Assembly (NCBI RefSeq): GCF_038396675.1
Contig: NC_088931.1
Location: 64,895,501 to 64,959,500, forward strand
DNA: 64,000 nt
Source: Hydra vulgaris
Lineage: Eukaryota > Cnidaria > Hydrozoa > Anthoathecata > Hydridae
Direction of reading: 5' to 3'
Positions 9,921 through 41,529 of the stretch are shown piece by piece. The position numbers were made by a program, and so were the translations under genes. Within the stretch, counting starts at the first letter, position 1; every line of letters begins with the position of its first letter. The notes beneath the pieces are model-generated. The model searched no databases and was not told the DNA's origin. It was given only the letters and a program-made list of their open reading frames with translations.

Positions 9921-10679
9921 TTAAACTTCACTTTTAATTGAAAGTAGTTACAAAAAATCTTAAGCGAATCTCTAACATTGTGATCTTTTCTATATAGTTT
10001 TTTTTTCTTCTCTAAATAGCACACACAAATAAAAAAGAACAAAAATAGTTAATAGCATCACAGAAATTTCAAAGTAGTAATAACCAAAATTATGGCAATA
10101 GCATTAGTATATTATATATCTATCATTTTTCGAAAATTTGGATGTAATTGCGAATAAGATATCGAATTTCATAGAAAAATCTAATAATGATTATTGTTGG
10201 TATATGAGGAGCCTATTTGCAAAACGCACTAAGACTGAGTAAATTGATTTTGAAAAGTCAAAGAAAAACTGAACTTCTAATAGTTGCGCATCAACAGAAA
10301 TTAAAATTCCTTTCGCCTATTTTAGGACAAAAAACTAAACATATAATAGAATTCAGTATATAGAATGTGGGAAAAACTTAAAATTTTGCAGATTCTTCAA
10401 TATGATTTTAAATGATAAGGTTGGGTTTTTTTAAGTTTAAAAAATTGACTATAATATTAATTATTTATTGGTTTCACGGTTAAAATCAAACTATTATATT
10501 ATACATAATAATAAGTTGTCTTTTTTTTGTTGTTGTTGATATATAATTACTTATTACATAATAATAATAATTCAGTTAGCTTTCACATATGTAAAAACTT
10601 AATTAAAACTTTCTTATATTCTTTATTGTACATTCTGTAAATCTTATTTATATTTTTTTGTTGTTGTTGTTTTTTGCAG

Positions 10680-10813
10680 AGACCATGTCCAAGTATGCCG
10701 AGAATAAACCAGAAAATTGCCTTGGAGTTATCCTGAAAAGAGCGCCGGATAGAAATGACGTTGGTGACCGCAAAAAACTAAACCACAATGAGAGTTTTTA
10801 TGATATTTTTTAG
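10680..10813 (+). CDS. Candidate terminal exon, unidentified
   Basis: A pyrimidine-rich tract (TTGTTGTTGTTTTTTGCAG) ends at 10679 and is followed by 134 bp with more balanced composition than the surroundings. The frame from the ATG at 10685 reads 42 residues (MSKYAENKPENCLGVILK to NHNESFYDIF) to TAG at 10813. The acceptor-like context and the compositional step suggest a last exon of a plus-strand gene or of a domesticated or decayed element. No upstream exon was found and I recognise no family. Confidence 0.25.
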
Positions 10814-11079
10814 ATCTGTAATTTGAAATATGTTTTAATTTTGTGTCGTAATTCTTTTAATTAATAAGGCACACAGGTCGCCATTTCTGTTATGATTACT
10901 GAATGTTAAATTTTTGTCCATAAAACCCTACAAATTTTGCGATTGCTAAAATACGCTTATTGCATAACAAATGTCTTATAAATGTTCAGAAAACGTTCAG
11001 AACGTCTTTTGAGCGTTTAAAAGACGTCTTTTCAAGACCAACTTTGTATAACTGTATTTGAACGGAAAGTTCTATTTAC

Positions 11080-11880
11080 ACATAAATAAGTTATAAATAA
11101 AACTCAAAATAATTTGTAAAACTTCTTCAATACATGTTATATAAAAAAAACCGCTTGTTACATATGTTTTTATACAATATTTATCCTTTTTTGGTATTCG
11201 GTGTTATTACTGTAACTAGTTTTAAGTTATATTTTTTGTATTTTTTCTGGGGCATGAGTATACATTTGTAAAGGTTGTCTAAGATTGTTTTTTTATTGGC
11301 AATTTGCCCATGATGAAGAAGTTAAAGTGACAAGTTTTTTTTTTTGTTTTTTTTCCTTTTCTATTTTTGGATTTTTTGTTTAATTCTTTTTACCGTTAAA
11401 TTGTACTTTTTTGTTGTCAAATTGTACATGCTAAAGGTATAACTAAAAACTAGTCGCTAATCTCCACTAACCTTGACAAAACATATTTCTATATATTTTT
11501 AAACTTTTAACAAATCACGATAATATAGAGCATTTATTGGAAAATTTTTATTTTACAAAAAATTTGTTAATAAACTCAATAGTAATGCAAAATTGAAAAC
11601 GCCTTTTAAATAATGGATGGTATATAACTGAACCTAAATTTGTTATTACTAAAATAGCAGCATACGGCATTTTGAGTTAATCAAACGAAAACTTTGAACT
11701 TTTTATATTTACATCGATTTAAAGCATGAACTATAATTCTTTAACATTTAATTCGATTAATTGAATTTTTAATGTCCTGTAATTTTGATCGACAGAATTT
11801 TTTTGTCGACTTTGAAAACAACGTTTTTTACGGTATGTGTTTTGTTTATATTTTTTATGGCTTAAATTGCTAATTTTTGG
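11080..11880 (+). repeat. Dispersed repeat, copy A of a direct duplication
   Basis: Shared landmarks with 12230-13010 in the same order are AACTTCTTCAATACATGTTA, TGGTATTC, GTATACATTTGTAAA, CTAAAAACTAGTC, CCACTAACCT, AATAATGCAAAATTGAA-like and CTTTGAAAAC. It is non-coding and about 0.8 kb. Confidence 0.75.
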
Positions 11881-12229
11881 AAGAGTCTTCGTTTAAATAA
11901 AAGAGTGTCCAAATCCTTTGCATGATTTTTAAAAAAATATTTAAAATACCTACAAGTTGGTTGAAACAAAAAACTTTAACTAAAAATTCAAATAAAAATT
12001 TCATTTTATGATTACTTGTAAATTAAATTTTCTGAAACCAATTTTTTTACCAGGCAGCTTACATTTATTAAATGGCAACTTACATGCATGACTTATTAAC
12101 GTTTTCGTCAAACGTAGTTATAAAAGAGCAGGAGCCTCACTATTTTAGTTTGTTTATTAATATCCGTTCATTTACTGTTATAAATTATTCATTTTAGGCA
12201 TTTAAAATGTTTAAAAAGTTAGACACATC

Positions 12230-13010
12230 AATAAATCATAAATGAAACTCAAAACAATTTTTAAAACTTCTTCAATACATGTTATATTTAAAAAATCGCT
12301 TATTGATATATATGTTCATTTATAATATTAATGCTTGTTTGGTATTCAGTGGTAATAGTGCAACTAATTTTAAATTATGTTTTTTATATATTAGTTGGAC
12401 CATGGGTATACATTTGTAAAAATTGTATGAGTATTTTTTTGTTGTTTGCCCATAATAAAGAAAATAAAAAATAAAGAAAATAAAAAATAAAGAAAATAAA
12501 AAATAAAGAAGTTAAAGTTACTATTTCATTATTATTTTCTTTTTTTTGCTTTTTTGTTGTTTTTTTGATTTTTGTTCAATTCTTTTTATTGTTGTTAAAT
12601 CGTACATAGGTGTAACTAAAAACTAGTCCCTAGTCCCCACTAACCTCGTCAAAACATCTTCTATTACAAAAGTTTTGTTAATAAATTCAATAATAATGCA
12701 AAATTGAAGTTGTCTTTTAAATAATCGATGGTCTTTAACTGAAACTAAATTTTTTTATTTCTAAAATAATAGAATATGATATTTTTAATTTATCAACCGA
12801 AAACTTTGAATTTTTGGTTGATAATAATTCATAAACATTTATTTCGATTAACTTAATATTTAACCTTGAGGTTAAAAATTCAGTTAATCGAAATAAATAA
12901 AGGACTTTTTTCTTTAAACCTTTACTTTTGATTGGCTAAATTTTTTTTTTTTTTTCGCTTTGAAAACTACATCTTTTCCAGCATGTGTTTCGGATATATT
13001 TAGGCCTCAA
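12230..13010 (+). repeat. Dispersed repeat, copy B of a direct duplication
   Basis: The diverged second copy of 11080-11880, offset by about 1150 bp. It differs by a short GAAAATAAAAAATAAA tandem expansion near 12460-12510 and a hairpin at about 12838-12898 (ATTTCGATTAACTTAATATT versus CAGTTAATCGAAAT). Confidence 0.75.
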
Positions 13011-13324
13011 TAGGGCATCTGAAAACTATTTTCACCTTATAAGTTGTTGTTTCTTTTTTTGTATGTCCAATACGCATTATTTACGTGTTTGTGCTGGTTG
13101 GATCAATTCTGTTCTAATTTGTGTCAATCAGATCAGTTCTCATAATGGCTACTACAAAAAATTGAAATTTTTCTGATGATATTTTGCTACGTATGTGGAT
13201 ATTATACTGATAAAAAGTAGGTATTGCATAAGATCACAAAAGATTACATATCGTGGATAGCGTACGCAATATTTTTTGAAATACCCATAGATGATCAAGA
13301 TAAACAGTGTGTTGTAAGGAATCC

Positions 13325-13490
13325 TTTTTTTTTTTTTTTTGGTGCCCCAAGAAATTCTTACGGTCTTATCACCGAGCACCGCATTTAAAAGGAAGTTTAC
13401 GCCTCTTTCCCAACCGATGTCGCAAAACTTGCCAAGAGGTGGGGTTTGAACACTGATCTTACGTTTCTGAGGCAAGTGCGTCACGGCTGC
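13325..13490 (-). mobile_element. tRNA-derived SINE, family 2
   Basis: Read on the minus strand it begins GCAGCCGTGACGCACTTGCC (A-box region), has a B-box-like GTTCAAACCCCAC and a body with GCGACATCGGTTGGGAAAGA. It then has GCGGTGCTCGGTGATAAGAC and CGTAAGAATTTCTTGGGGC, and ends in a poly(A) tract (poly(T) at 13325-13340 on the plus strand). The copies at 42580 and 61931 share all these blocks. Confidence 0.8.
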
Positions 13491-13499
13491 AAACTTTTA

Positions 13500-15154
13500 A
13501 ATTACACTAGCAGAATGGTTACAAGGTAGAAGAAAAACAATCTCTTTTTCCGTTCCAGAGAGTATGGAGAGAGCCGAAGAACCATCACAATGATTTTTAC
13601 TTCGTATGATTTATAATACAAAGTACAGAAAAGTTAAAATAAAGGGTAGCGAAACTACAGCCAGGGTTGTTAATTTTTCTCAAACAGTCTCTTGTAGATT
13701 CCCAAAAAGTCTAATTACGCCTAATTCATATTAAACTAAAATTGGTAAAACAGTTTGTAAAAGTACTTTTAAATGAGAAGTTTTACAAGAAATTTGTCTA
13801 ATTTTTTCAAAGCTATTTGAGGAAAAGATAAAATTTGTATGTTTGATGAACCTAACAAAGCAATTTTAATGACAGAGAAACTCGAGCAATCACAAAGTTT
13901 TTTAAAAAATGCTTGGTGTTTATTTAATTACAGAACATCCGATACCTAAGCTTATTGAAAAGTTCAACAAACTGGGTTGTCTTATGTTCATAAATATTCG
14001 TCTGCTGCACACTAAAATTTCTTATCCATGCATGCACACTAAAATTTCTTATCCAAAACATGAGTAGCGTCAGTGAGGATCATGGTGAGAAATTAGGGTA
14101 ATTCATAAGGGTATAGCAAAAACGGACTGTTGATATTAAATATTATGGGTATATTTAGAAAAGAGTTTATATAAAGTATTTTAATTATAAGTTTAAAAAA
14201 ATTTATGGTAAAGAATATTATTATTTTATATTAGTTTTCACGTCGTACTTCCTAAATACTTTGATTGTATGAAAAAGTGCTAAATGCTATGTAATTATCT
14301 TTAAAACAGTAGATTGATTCAACATACTGTTATAAAATCAAGAAAATAATAATTTAGGCATAAAATGTTAGTTTTATTTTTGTGTATTAAATTTGTGTGT
14401 AAATACATATAACAAATTTATGTTTAAAATAACCTAGATAAATACTTTATCAATTAAATCTGACATACTAACAAAGCAATGAACAAATAAAAGTAAAATA
14501 GAAAAAACAAAGTAATTCTTTTCAGATAACAATTTTGTTGTAATTATAATATAACTTAATTTAGTCAGGACACTCAAAGTGTGTAGTGATCTTTAGAAAT
14601 CATTTAATAAGGCGATTTTCTGTTACTAACATTTCAGATGACGTTTTGAAACTTCAAATTCTACATCTTCGGTAGTCTAGGGCTTTACCCGGCTCACAAT
14701 GGGACATTGACATTATTACGGCCCACAATGAGGTAGAACAGCATAAAAACTATTTTAAAATGTCTGATTTTTTTAGTTTTGGGTGTTTAAGTTTAATATT
14801 TATTTTATTTTTATCTTTAACAAATTTTTGAAAACACTTATTTAATCGATTTAAACATGAACATTTTCTATTCATTTCATATTCCAATAATCCGCCTCTC
14901 TTTTTAATACACTTTCCAAAAGCGGGATATTTTTAATATATTTCCTTTTATATTACATTTGAATTGAGTCAGAAATGATTCATTTTAAATTAAATTATAT
15001 GTTTGATTGGTTTTGTTTAACTAAATAAAACGACATATTATAAGTTTTTCTTTAAAGGAGTCTTGTTTTTATTCATTGTCTCAAGCTTTTATATTCAATT
15101 TACCAATGTCATTTTAAAAACCGTCAAATTTTTCATATTCATTCATGTGTGTGT

Positions 15155-15186
<32 letters not shown>

Positions 15187-16560
15187 ATTTTTTTCACATA
15201 CTTTTCTATTTTGCTTCCGCATTTTGGACAATTAGTAGATTCTTTCGTAGTTTTGAGACTTCTTCAGCTCTTAAATTTTTTTTTACCTTTTTAAAAGTTA
15301 TCAACCTAATAATAAAAAATTCCTTAAAAATTTCAGATTTTAAAATTTTTTACAGACTAAAACACAATAAAAGCAGGAAAAAAAATTTCTTTGACACTAC
15401 TTATGGTCCTAGAGTGAGCCCTAACAACACGCAATGAAACCTAAATCAAATTTAATCAAAAGCTGTTAAAAACGGAATCTTAACGGTTTTTATTAGTTAT
15501 GGGTTTTAATATTTTATATCAGCTCAAAAAAAATTAAAGTAAAAAAAAGTTTTTTGTTTTTTAATTTAGTTTTCATACATTTTACCTCTTGGAAGTTTTT
15601 ATAAAAAAAACTCGGTTTTTGTAGTTCGTAACATATCATACAGGAAATGCAGGTAAAACGGAACATAAGTTTAACCTAAACAACTTTCTTTTGTTTTGTA
15701 TATGAATTTTTTTTTCAGATGTGTTTACAAATATTGTTAATTAAACATTTCCGAAAATATGTAAAAACATTTGAAAACAAATTTAAAAACTTTATAACAT
15801 TTTTTAAAAGTTCAAATCATGGTATGATTTTTTAATAATGATAAATTTTTAAATAATTTTATAATTTTTTTGTGTTAATGCTTAAATACTGTCTCGTGGT
15901 CAGACAATATAAAGTTCTGGCTCTTTGAGATCTAGGTTAATATAGTTTTGAAGTAAATTTAATTTCTGTGATATATGGAATCCTTCGAGTTTACTAAGGT
16001 CACTGGGTTTGACTTTTCTTGGGTTACTTAAGTTCAACTATAATATAAATATAAATATATATATATACCAAATTTATATATATATAAATTATGTTAGTGA
16101 ATTCTATAAAAAAAGCGCTAAATGTTCTTAAAGAACATAGCAATAAATTAGTAAAAAAACTTTTCTTGTTTTTTCTGCAACAGCTCTCCATCAGTAGCTT
16201 CATCAGGAAGTAAGTTAAACATATTTTCTGTTTAAAACAAATTCCGTGTTTACTTAAATGCATGTATGAAGAATAAGATATATAAAGAATAGAAATAAAT
16301 GTATATAAATACACGCTTTATAAAAATTTATTAATTTAAATATTGGGAATATTCACTCAATAAGAGCATTTTGTATTGAGACTCCGATCGGGCTGAAATA
16401 AATTTTACCTGAAAGCTTAAACCCTAGAGTGAAAATGTCAGTCCAATTTCGACCGCCCGAGTTTAAAGACGTTTTTGTCCAAAATTTTAAACATGGCTGA
16501 GATTGTGTCAACGAAATCGTTTTTACGGGGAATTCCTTTATATTACTTTCACCGTAAACC
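13500..16560. other. AT-rich stretch without recognisable genes
   Basis: Both strands were read for transposase, RT and exon-like blocks and none was found. It holds a 27-bp two-copy repeat near 14005-14060 (GCACACTAAAATTTCTTATC), the (TG)n tract at 15145-15187 and scattered poly(A)/poly(T). The ORF at 15063-15437 owes its length to the (TG)n tract, and that at 16024-16314 is composed of A/T runs. Confidence 0.5.
15145..15187. repeat. (TG)n microsatellite
   Basis: An almost pure run of TG with one interruption (TCTG). Confidence 0.9.
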
Positions 16561-17668
16561 AACAGCAACTGATATGATTAGAATATTAGCGGAAGCATAC
16601 TGCGACAATGCTCTTTTAGAACAAACATGCACAAGATAATTTCAACAGTTCAAGGCTGGCGATTTTGATTTCGAAGATAAAGAATATCTTTGTGCAGAGA
16701 AAAAGTTTAAAGATACCAAATTGGAGGCATTATTTGATGAAGATCCATGCCAGACACAGGAAGAGTTTGCGTAAATATTAGGACTTGATCAATTAACAAT
16801 TTCTAGGGGCTTGAAACAACTGGGAATAATTCAAAAGCAAGAAAGTTGGGTGCTGTATGATTTGAAACCGAGGGACGTCAAAAGATGATATTTTAACCGG
16901 TAAACAGCCTCTGGCGCAACAAAAAAGAAAATATTGTTTTCATCGAATTGTTACTGGTGATATAAAGTGAATACGTTACGAGAACCCTAAACGCAGAAAA
17001 GCAAAGATCAATTTTGGCAACCCATCAACATTGACAGAAAAACCAAATATTCACGTTACTCGGCTCTTTATCTCGCGGTACCAGCTCGGAGTAATACATT
17101 AAGAGCCGCTTAAACCAAACAAGACAATTACAGCAGACATTTAAGGACAACAATTGGTCAAGCTGAGCCAAGCATTGAAGGATGAAAGGCCGCAATATAC
17201 TGAAAGACATGACAAGTTTATTCATTAACATGACAACGCACGATCCCATGTTGTAAATTTTTTGAAAATCTACCTGTAGAATCTCAAATGGGAAGTCTTA
17301 CCCGATCATATTCATCAGACATTGCTCTCACTGACAACCATTTTTTCCGGTCGACGACCTATGGCCTGGCTGAGTAGCAATTTTTTTCTAATGACAAAAC
17401 CAAAAAATGGGTCGATGACTTGATTGCTTCAACAGACCAAGGCTTTTTCTTTTTTCTTCTTTTTTTTTTTATGCTGTTAAACTCCCCAAGGTTGAAAGAG
17501 CTACGACAGTGGAGAAACAAGTTGAGCGCGGTACTACCAGAGACGTGATGGGAATTGAACTCGGAACTTTTTGCTTATTAAGCAGGCACTCTACCACTAT
17601 ACCGATACCGCATAAACCTGAAAGGTGGGAGAAAGTCGTAGCTGCCGATGGACAGTATTTTGCATGAT
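16550..17668 (+). pseudogene. Mariner transposase pseudogene with a nested SINE
   Basis: The plus strand gives mariner blocks in order across shifting frames: DMIRILAEAYCDNALLEQTC, FKAGDFDFEDKEYLCAEKKF, LEALFDEDPCQTQEEFA, GIIQKQESWVLYDLKPRDV, YENPKRRKA, TEKPNIH, a DNARSHVV second-Asp block, LKWEVLPDH and, after the SINE, ERWEKVVAADGQYF with a stop at about 17668. Stops and frameshifts are frequent and the first-Asp block (VTGDEKW) is mutated, so it is dead. The insertion at 17445-17612 falls between the DQGFF and PERWEK blocks. Removing it restores collinearity with the family. Confidence 0.85.
17445..17612 (-). mobile_element. tRNA-derived SINE, family 1, inserted in mariner
   Basis: On the minus strand: GGTATAGTGGTAGAGTGCC (A box), CCGAGTTCAATTCCCAT (good B box), TCTCTGGTAGTACCGCGCTC, AACTTGTTTCTCCACTGTCG and an A-rich tail (poly(T) on the plus strand from about 17445). 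Same family as 5688-5928. Confidence 0.8.
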
Positions 17669-17669
17669 C

Positions 17670-19420
17670 TGAGTCTGATAGCCTTCTCAAAATAAACAGC
17701 TGATTTTTAAAAAACGCTAATTTTCAATTCATACTCACAATACTTTTTTAAAATGTATAAAATCAGATACAAAAGGTAAAACATTATTTCCTATAAGTAA
17801 AAAGATAGCCCAGAAAAAGTGTAAACCATATAAAGTTATTTCGTACGTAAATATTGCTTGCTAAACCTGAGATAATTTATGATTTCCTTTTTAATATTAC
17901 GCTATAATGATTCTTTTGGTTAAATCTATGGTTCTTGTCACTAGAATCAATCAACATTGTCAAAAAGTTGTCATTTTTAAAATGTCGATTTTTTAAAAAC
18001 TTTTTAAATGTTTTGCTTTATTTGAGACCCAACCAGACATACTTTTGTATTTATATTAGGGATTGTAAAATGTTTAAAGATTCTAGAATAGTTGATAAAA
18101 CTTGCTCAAATTTTTATATTGTACACAAATATTAGAATGGAAAAAAATCAGTTTTGGCGGTTTTGAAGATATTTTGCATAGTGGGTATCTCTATATTATT
18201 AGATACACACATACATAATGGGTACTTTTACATCAATAGATATACACATACATAATTTATAAAACTTTTTATCATACTTATTTCATATAAAGTATTTTTT
18301 TGTTAGTACTAACTTTTGTTAGTTATATTTATGTTAGTTAGTATTAACTTAGTTATAAATATTTAGTGTTAAATAAATATTTAATGAATAATTAGTATTT
18401 ACTTAGTTATATATATTTAGTAATAACTAATAAATAATAAATAATTAGTATTTTTCTTTAGCTCGTTATTGCTGTCACTCTATTAAAATATTAGTATATT
18501 TTTATAGAGTGACGATTTTAACGAGCAATTGATCAGCATAAAGCTCACCTGTTTGTGAGTTAAAAGAAGAAACTAATGTTAAGGAAACATGTAGGTATAA
18601 AAATCCTAAATTTATAATTCAATGATCACTCTGATGAATGAACGTCTTTTGATTTTATACCCAGATCTGCTGAAAATACATTAAATATGAATAATTTCAA
18701 ATATTATTATATATATTAATATTACAGCGTCTGTATGGTATTTTTCTGACCACTGCATATTTCTGTTAAATGATTAGGTCTGTGAAATATGAAAAAACGA
18801 TATAAAATTTTGCTGTAACATAACGTCAGCCCAGCACCAGGAGGTTGTATGTTCCTTTTTTATGCTTCCGATAAAATTTAGTTTTAAAATTTATTTTGTA
18901 AAAACTTTTTGCCAGAATTCCGACTAATTTATTAAACTTTTTTAAAAGTTGCATCATTCTTGAAACTAGATTTATGGAACACATACGCCATTGATTGTTG
19001 AATATTTGTTGACAATAAACACAAAAAACACAAAATGTAGACACACCGCCTCTTGGTTCTCGGTTAACAATAAAATAAAAATGTTTGTAGCGAGAAAACC
19101 CAGACCAAAGATTCGTTTTTTCTTTTTATAATATTCAAATAAAATTTTCTTTGAACATTATAAAAACCTGAAACAAAATAAGTTATAATATCTGAAGCTC
19201 TTGTTTGGGCATAATTACATAATTACGTGGTTTTCCTTTTCATAGAAATTTAAATTGGTCAAAAAGTTATTGAAGAGCATGCTAAAACTAATTTTACCTA
19301 ATATTGTTATTATTGTTATTGTTATGATTCTATTATTATTACTTTTTTTTTTTTTTTTATCATAACTATTACTATCGACCATTGAGAATATGAGAAAATT
19401 TTTATATATTAATTTTAATA
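17670..19420. other. AT-rich stretch without recognisable genes
   Basis: No coding blocks were recognised on either strand. It contains a TTAGTTATAAATATTTAGT-type low-complexity patch (18300-18460) and the hairpin at 18465-18522. Confidence 0.45.
18465..18522. repeat. Hairpin with the same end sequence as the 19.5-kb palindrome
   Basis: GCTCGTTATTGCTGTCACTC is mirrored by GAGTGACGATTTTAACGAGC around a short AT loop. The terminal GCTCGTTA and the G(C/T)CAnTACACT-like core resemble the larger palindrome at 19431-19773, suggesting one small fold-back family. Confidence 0.6.
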
Positions 19421-19430
19421 AATTTTTACA

Positions 19431-19773
19431 TACGAGAAAATTTTTCTGTTTAAGAAAAATCCTTTGACGTTTTTCTCAGTTATAACAAAAAAAAAAAAAA
19501 AAAGATTTTTTAAGCTCGTTATTTTTTCGCCATTACACTTTGTCGTGTTTTTGATTGTGTGATAAACTTTTAATATATTTTTAAATTTTGGGACAAGATA
19601 TTAATCTTGTCCCAAAATTTAAAAATATATTAAAAGTTTATCACTCAATCAAAAACACGACAAAGTGTAATGGCGAAAAATTAGCGAGCTTAAAAATTTT
19701 TTTTTTTTTTTTTTTTTTTTATAACTGAGAAAAATGTCAAAGGATTTTTTTTTAAACAGAAAAATTTTCTCAT
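19431..19773. mobile_element. Long palindrome / fold-back element
   Basis: Two arms of about 165 bp meet at a 4-base loop near 19600 (GGGACAAGAT ATTA ATCTTGTCCC is the apex). The arms contain, mirrored, TTTTTCTGTTTAAGAAAAATCC, CTCAGTTATAAC, a homopolymer A/T run, AAGCTCGTTATTTTTTCGCC, ATTACACTTTGTCGTGTTTT and TTAATATATTTTTAAATTTT. Differences between arms are few. No coding capacity. Likely a palindromic MITE, possibly with several nested borders. Confidence 0.85.
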
Positions 19774-20136
19774 AGATAAAAAGATAAAGCAGTCTTAAAA
19801 ATTTATTAAGTCATAATAATAGATAAATAAATACACAATAATAGATAAATAAAGATCTTAACATATCATCAATTGAAACGGTGTTATAATGCCGTTCCGC
19901 CCAAATATAAAACATTGGGGCTATACATAACAATTTATCATAATCAAAAAGCTACCATTATATCATTAGAATATTAAATCTTTTTATTGAATCTGTTCTC
20001 TTTGGTTTTTTTAATTATACTAGAATGATATTTAAGAATGATTTTATAATATCAAGGTTATTACTGATTTATTAAAAGACTCAATGTAAAACTTATGTTT
20101 TCTCTCGGTTATACAAAATAAGTTGGTGAGCAAAAA

Positions 20137-38880
<18,744 letters not shown>

Positions 38881-39047
38881 TATTTATTTATAAAATAAAA
38901 ACATGTAAATTTATTTAAATGTTATTGATACTATTTATAAATTGTTATACCATAATGCAATGCAACTGTACTTCACATTTGTTTAAATGCAACAAATAAA
39001 AAATCTTTGTTTTGTTTTAATAAAACCCAATATATATGTTAATACTA

Positions 39048-40017
39048 GGGAAGACCGGGGCTAGTTGGCTCGGTTTTTACTCTATGAGCTCTGTAGCCCT
39101 AACAGTACATTTTTTTAAAAATATTAAAGTGTAGTCTTAAAGAGTATGGATTAGGGTAACTTATAAAATTTGCATTCATTTACAAAATAAATTCTTGGGG
39201 CCTTTCTGGGCCCTCAAAAAAAAAAAAAAAGTGCGCCAACTTACCCCACCACGGGGTAAGTTGGCGCAAACTATAAAAATGATTATTAATGCACTATTAA
39301 GTGCAAAATTGATAGCCATTTTTTTACCCTTAATTTTTGCAGCAATTTTATCCCAAAATTTAGTATTACTTTTAGTTGGTAGCAAATATTAGTTCGTATA
39401 AAAACCAAACAGTTGCCCAACAAAAGAGTTGCCCAACCAAACAGTTGCCCAACCAAACAGTTGCCCACTTTTTATCTGTGAAAAATAAAACTAAAAAAAA
39501 TTTTTTTTTAATTTTTTTGTAAGAATAAATTTTTTCGATATTGTTAAAAACTAGAAAAAAAATAAATAATAATTTTATAAAAATATAATTTTTTTTCCAT
39601 AGCAAATGCTATGAGCTAACTTACCCTGTGAAAAGTTTGTCAACTTACCCCGAAAGCTTTTTTTTAATAAACAGTTTATAGATCCTGAAAAACGGCAGCT
39701 TTGAAAAAAAAGTCTGACTGGATATAGTAAACCAATTGTGACTGGAGCTTTTACAATAATTTTTTTTTCATAAGACTAACTATTTTCTTTGTAAAGTAAA
39801 AAGAAAGTAATTTTCTAAAAGTTACGTTTTTGTCCAAAAAACGCATAAATCTCAATATCTCCCATGCACAAGCGCGAATCCTGACAATACTACAGTGAAT
39901 ATTGAAATGGTCAATAAGGAAGTTTCTGTGTAATTTTTGTCACTGTCTGATGAAAGGCTCTGAAGATAAACGTAGTTTGTCAACTTACCCCTGCGGCCAA
40001 CTAGCCCCGGTCTCCCC
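39048..40017. mobile_element. MITE, family GGGGAGACC, copy 2
   Basis: 970 bp, collinear with 21609-22534. The left end is slightly mutated (GGGAAGACCGGGGC); the right end is intact (GCCCCGGTCTCCCC). TA flanks both ends. It carries an extra internal expansion at 39412-39470 of the unit CAAACAGTTGCCCAAC (three to four copies), which explains the added length. It lies about 460 bp 3' of the cyclase stop codon. Confidence 0.9.
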
Positions 40018-40019
40018 TA

Positions 40020-41520
40020 CTGGTTTTTATTTTTGTGTTTTTTAAATAGGTCTCGTGTTGTACAGGTTTTTAAAATAAATTACAATTTTTAAATTGATGT
40101 TAAAATTATTTTTTGAATGTTAAATTTGATGAAAAAAACAAACTTTGTATTTTGCATTAAATTTGATAAAAATTTTACGTTAAATTCAGTAAATTTTGCT
40201 TTACATTTAGTAAACATTGCTTTATATTTGATAAAACAATAGATAACTGACATCTTCTAATCATCTTCTAAAAGATTTTTTTATCTCTGTTTTTAAAAGA
40301 GATAAAAGAGAGCGAAAGAGTCGATTTTTAAAAACATTTTTGTCAACTCAAACGTTATTTATTTCAACTTAAAGTTTTATTTATCTCTACAAAAAGTTTT
40401 TTTTTCTTTTAACTCCAATGTTTTTCAAATCTCTAAAAAAAATTTTTTTACACAGTTTTTTATTTTTAACCCAAACTACCAATAAATTGCATAATTTATG
40501 ATATAAGTTACCTTAGTCCAAAAAAATTAGTCTTATCATTTGATTATATTCAATAATAATTTCCATCAATCTTTTATGTCGTACATCCCGTTGACTTTAA
40601 TGTTTATTCTTTATTTAACTTTAAATTTGTATCTAGCACATAATGCTAAAAACATTATACAAGTTTTATCAAAATATACTTCAAAGAAAAGCAATCAAAC
40701 AATAACATCAAATGTTAATAAACATCAACTTTTCACCGTGAACATCATTAGTATTCACATTAATGATAGTTTCATATCCAAGCGCAAACAAATTTTTTAA
40801 AGAACTGTTGAGCACAAAGAACTTATTAAATATGTTAGTATAATTAATCCTGGATACTCTTCACTAAAATAAATAAAACTAACGCACACACAAAAAAAGG
40901 CGGTATTTTTTACGATGTATTTCCTTTCATGATTTCTTTAACCGTTTCTTCCGAAGAAAGTCAAAACCCGCGGTACATTAAATGTAAAAGTTGGCACGTT
41001 TTTACAGCACCAAGAAATTGTCAATCTACCAATACTAAGTACCGGTACTTTAAAACAGCACTAAGAAGAAAAGAAAACTAGATGCAAGAGTAAAAACTTA
41101 AAAAAATTTTAGTAAAACCTATAAGAACTTTTTTTAATAATGTGAAGTGTTTAAAACTCTAGATATAATATAAAATATATAAATAAAAAATATTAATCTT
41201 AATTTTCATTACTATTGACCAGAGTGACCGCCGAGGTTAGTTATTCCTCAGGTCTGATTTTTCTTTTTCAATAGATAGGTATACATTAGCAGTCTCCATT
41301 TATGACGTTTAAAACTTTTAAAGGGTTGGAATTTATTCAAAATAAGAAAAATAAAAACCCCGCAAAAAGCAACTCTATTCTGCTTCTTATCTGTTGGAGT
41401 GTCAAGAGCAACATTAAATACGTTCACCTAAACCCTTTGATTCGTTTTCTTGGAAGTGGACTGTGTTTATAGACTTGCAGTAAAATGTTTTCCTTTTTCT
41501 TGTATTTAATGAAATCATTT
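40020..41520. other. AT-rich stretch without recognisable genes
   Basis: No blocks recognised on either strand. The ORF at 40540-40800 has no family resemblance and is Asn/Ile-biased. Confidence 0.4.
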
Positions 41521-41529
41521 TGGAACCCA

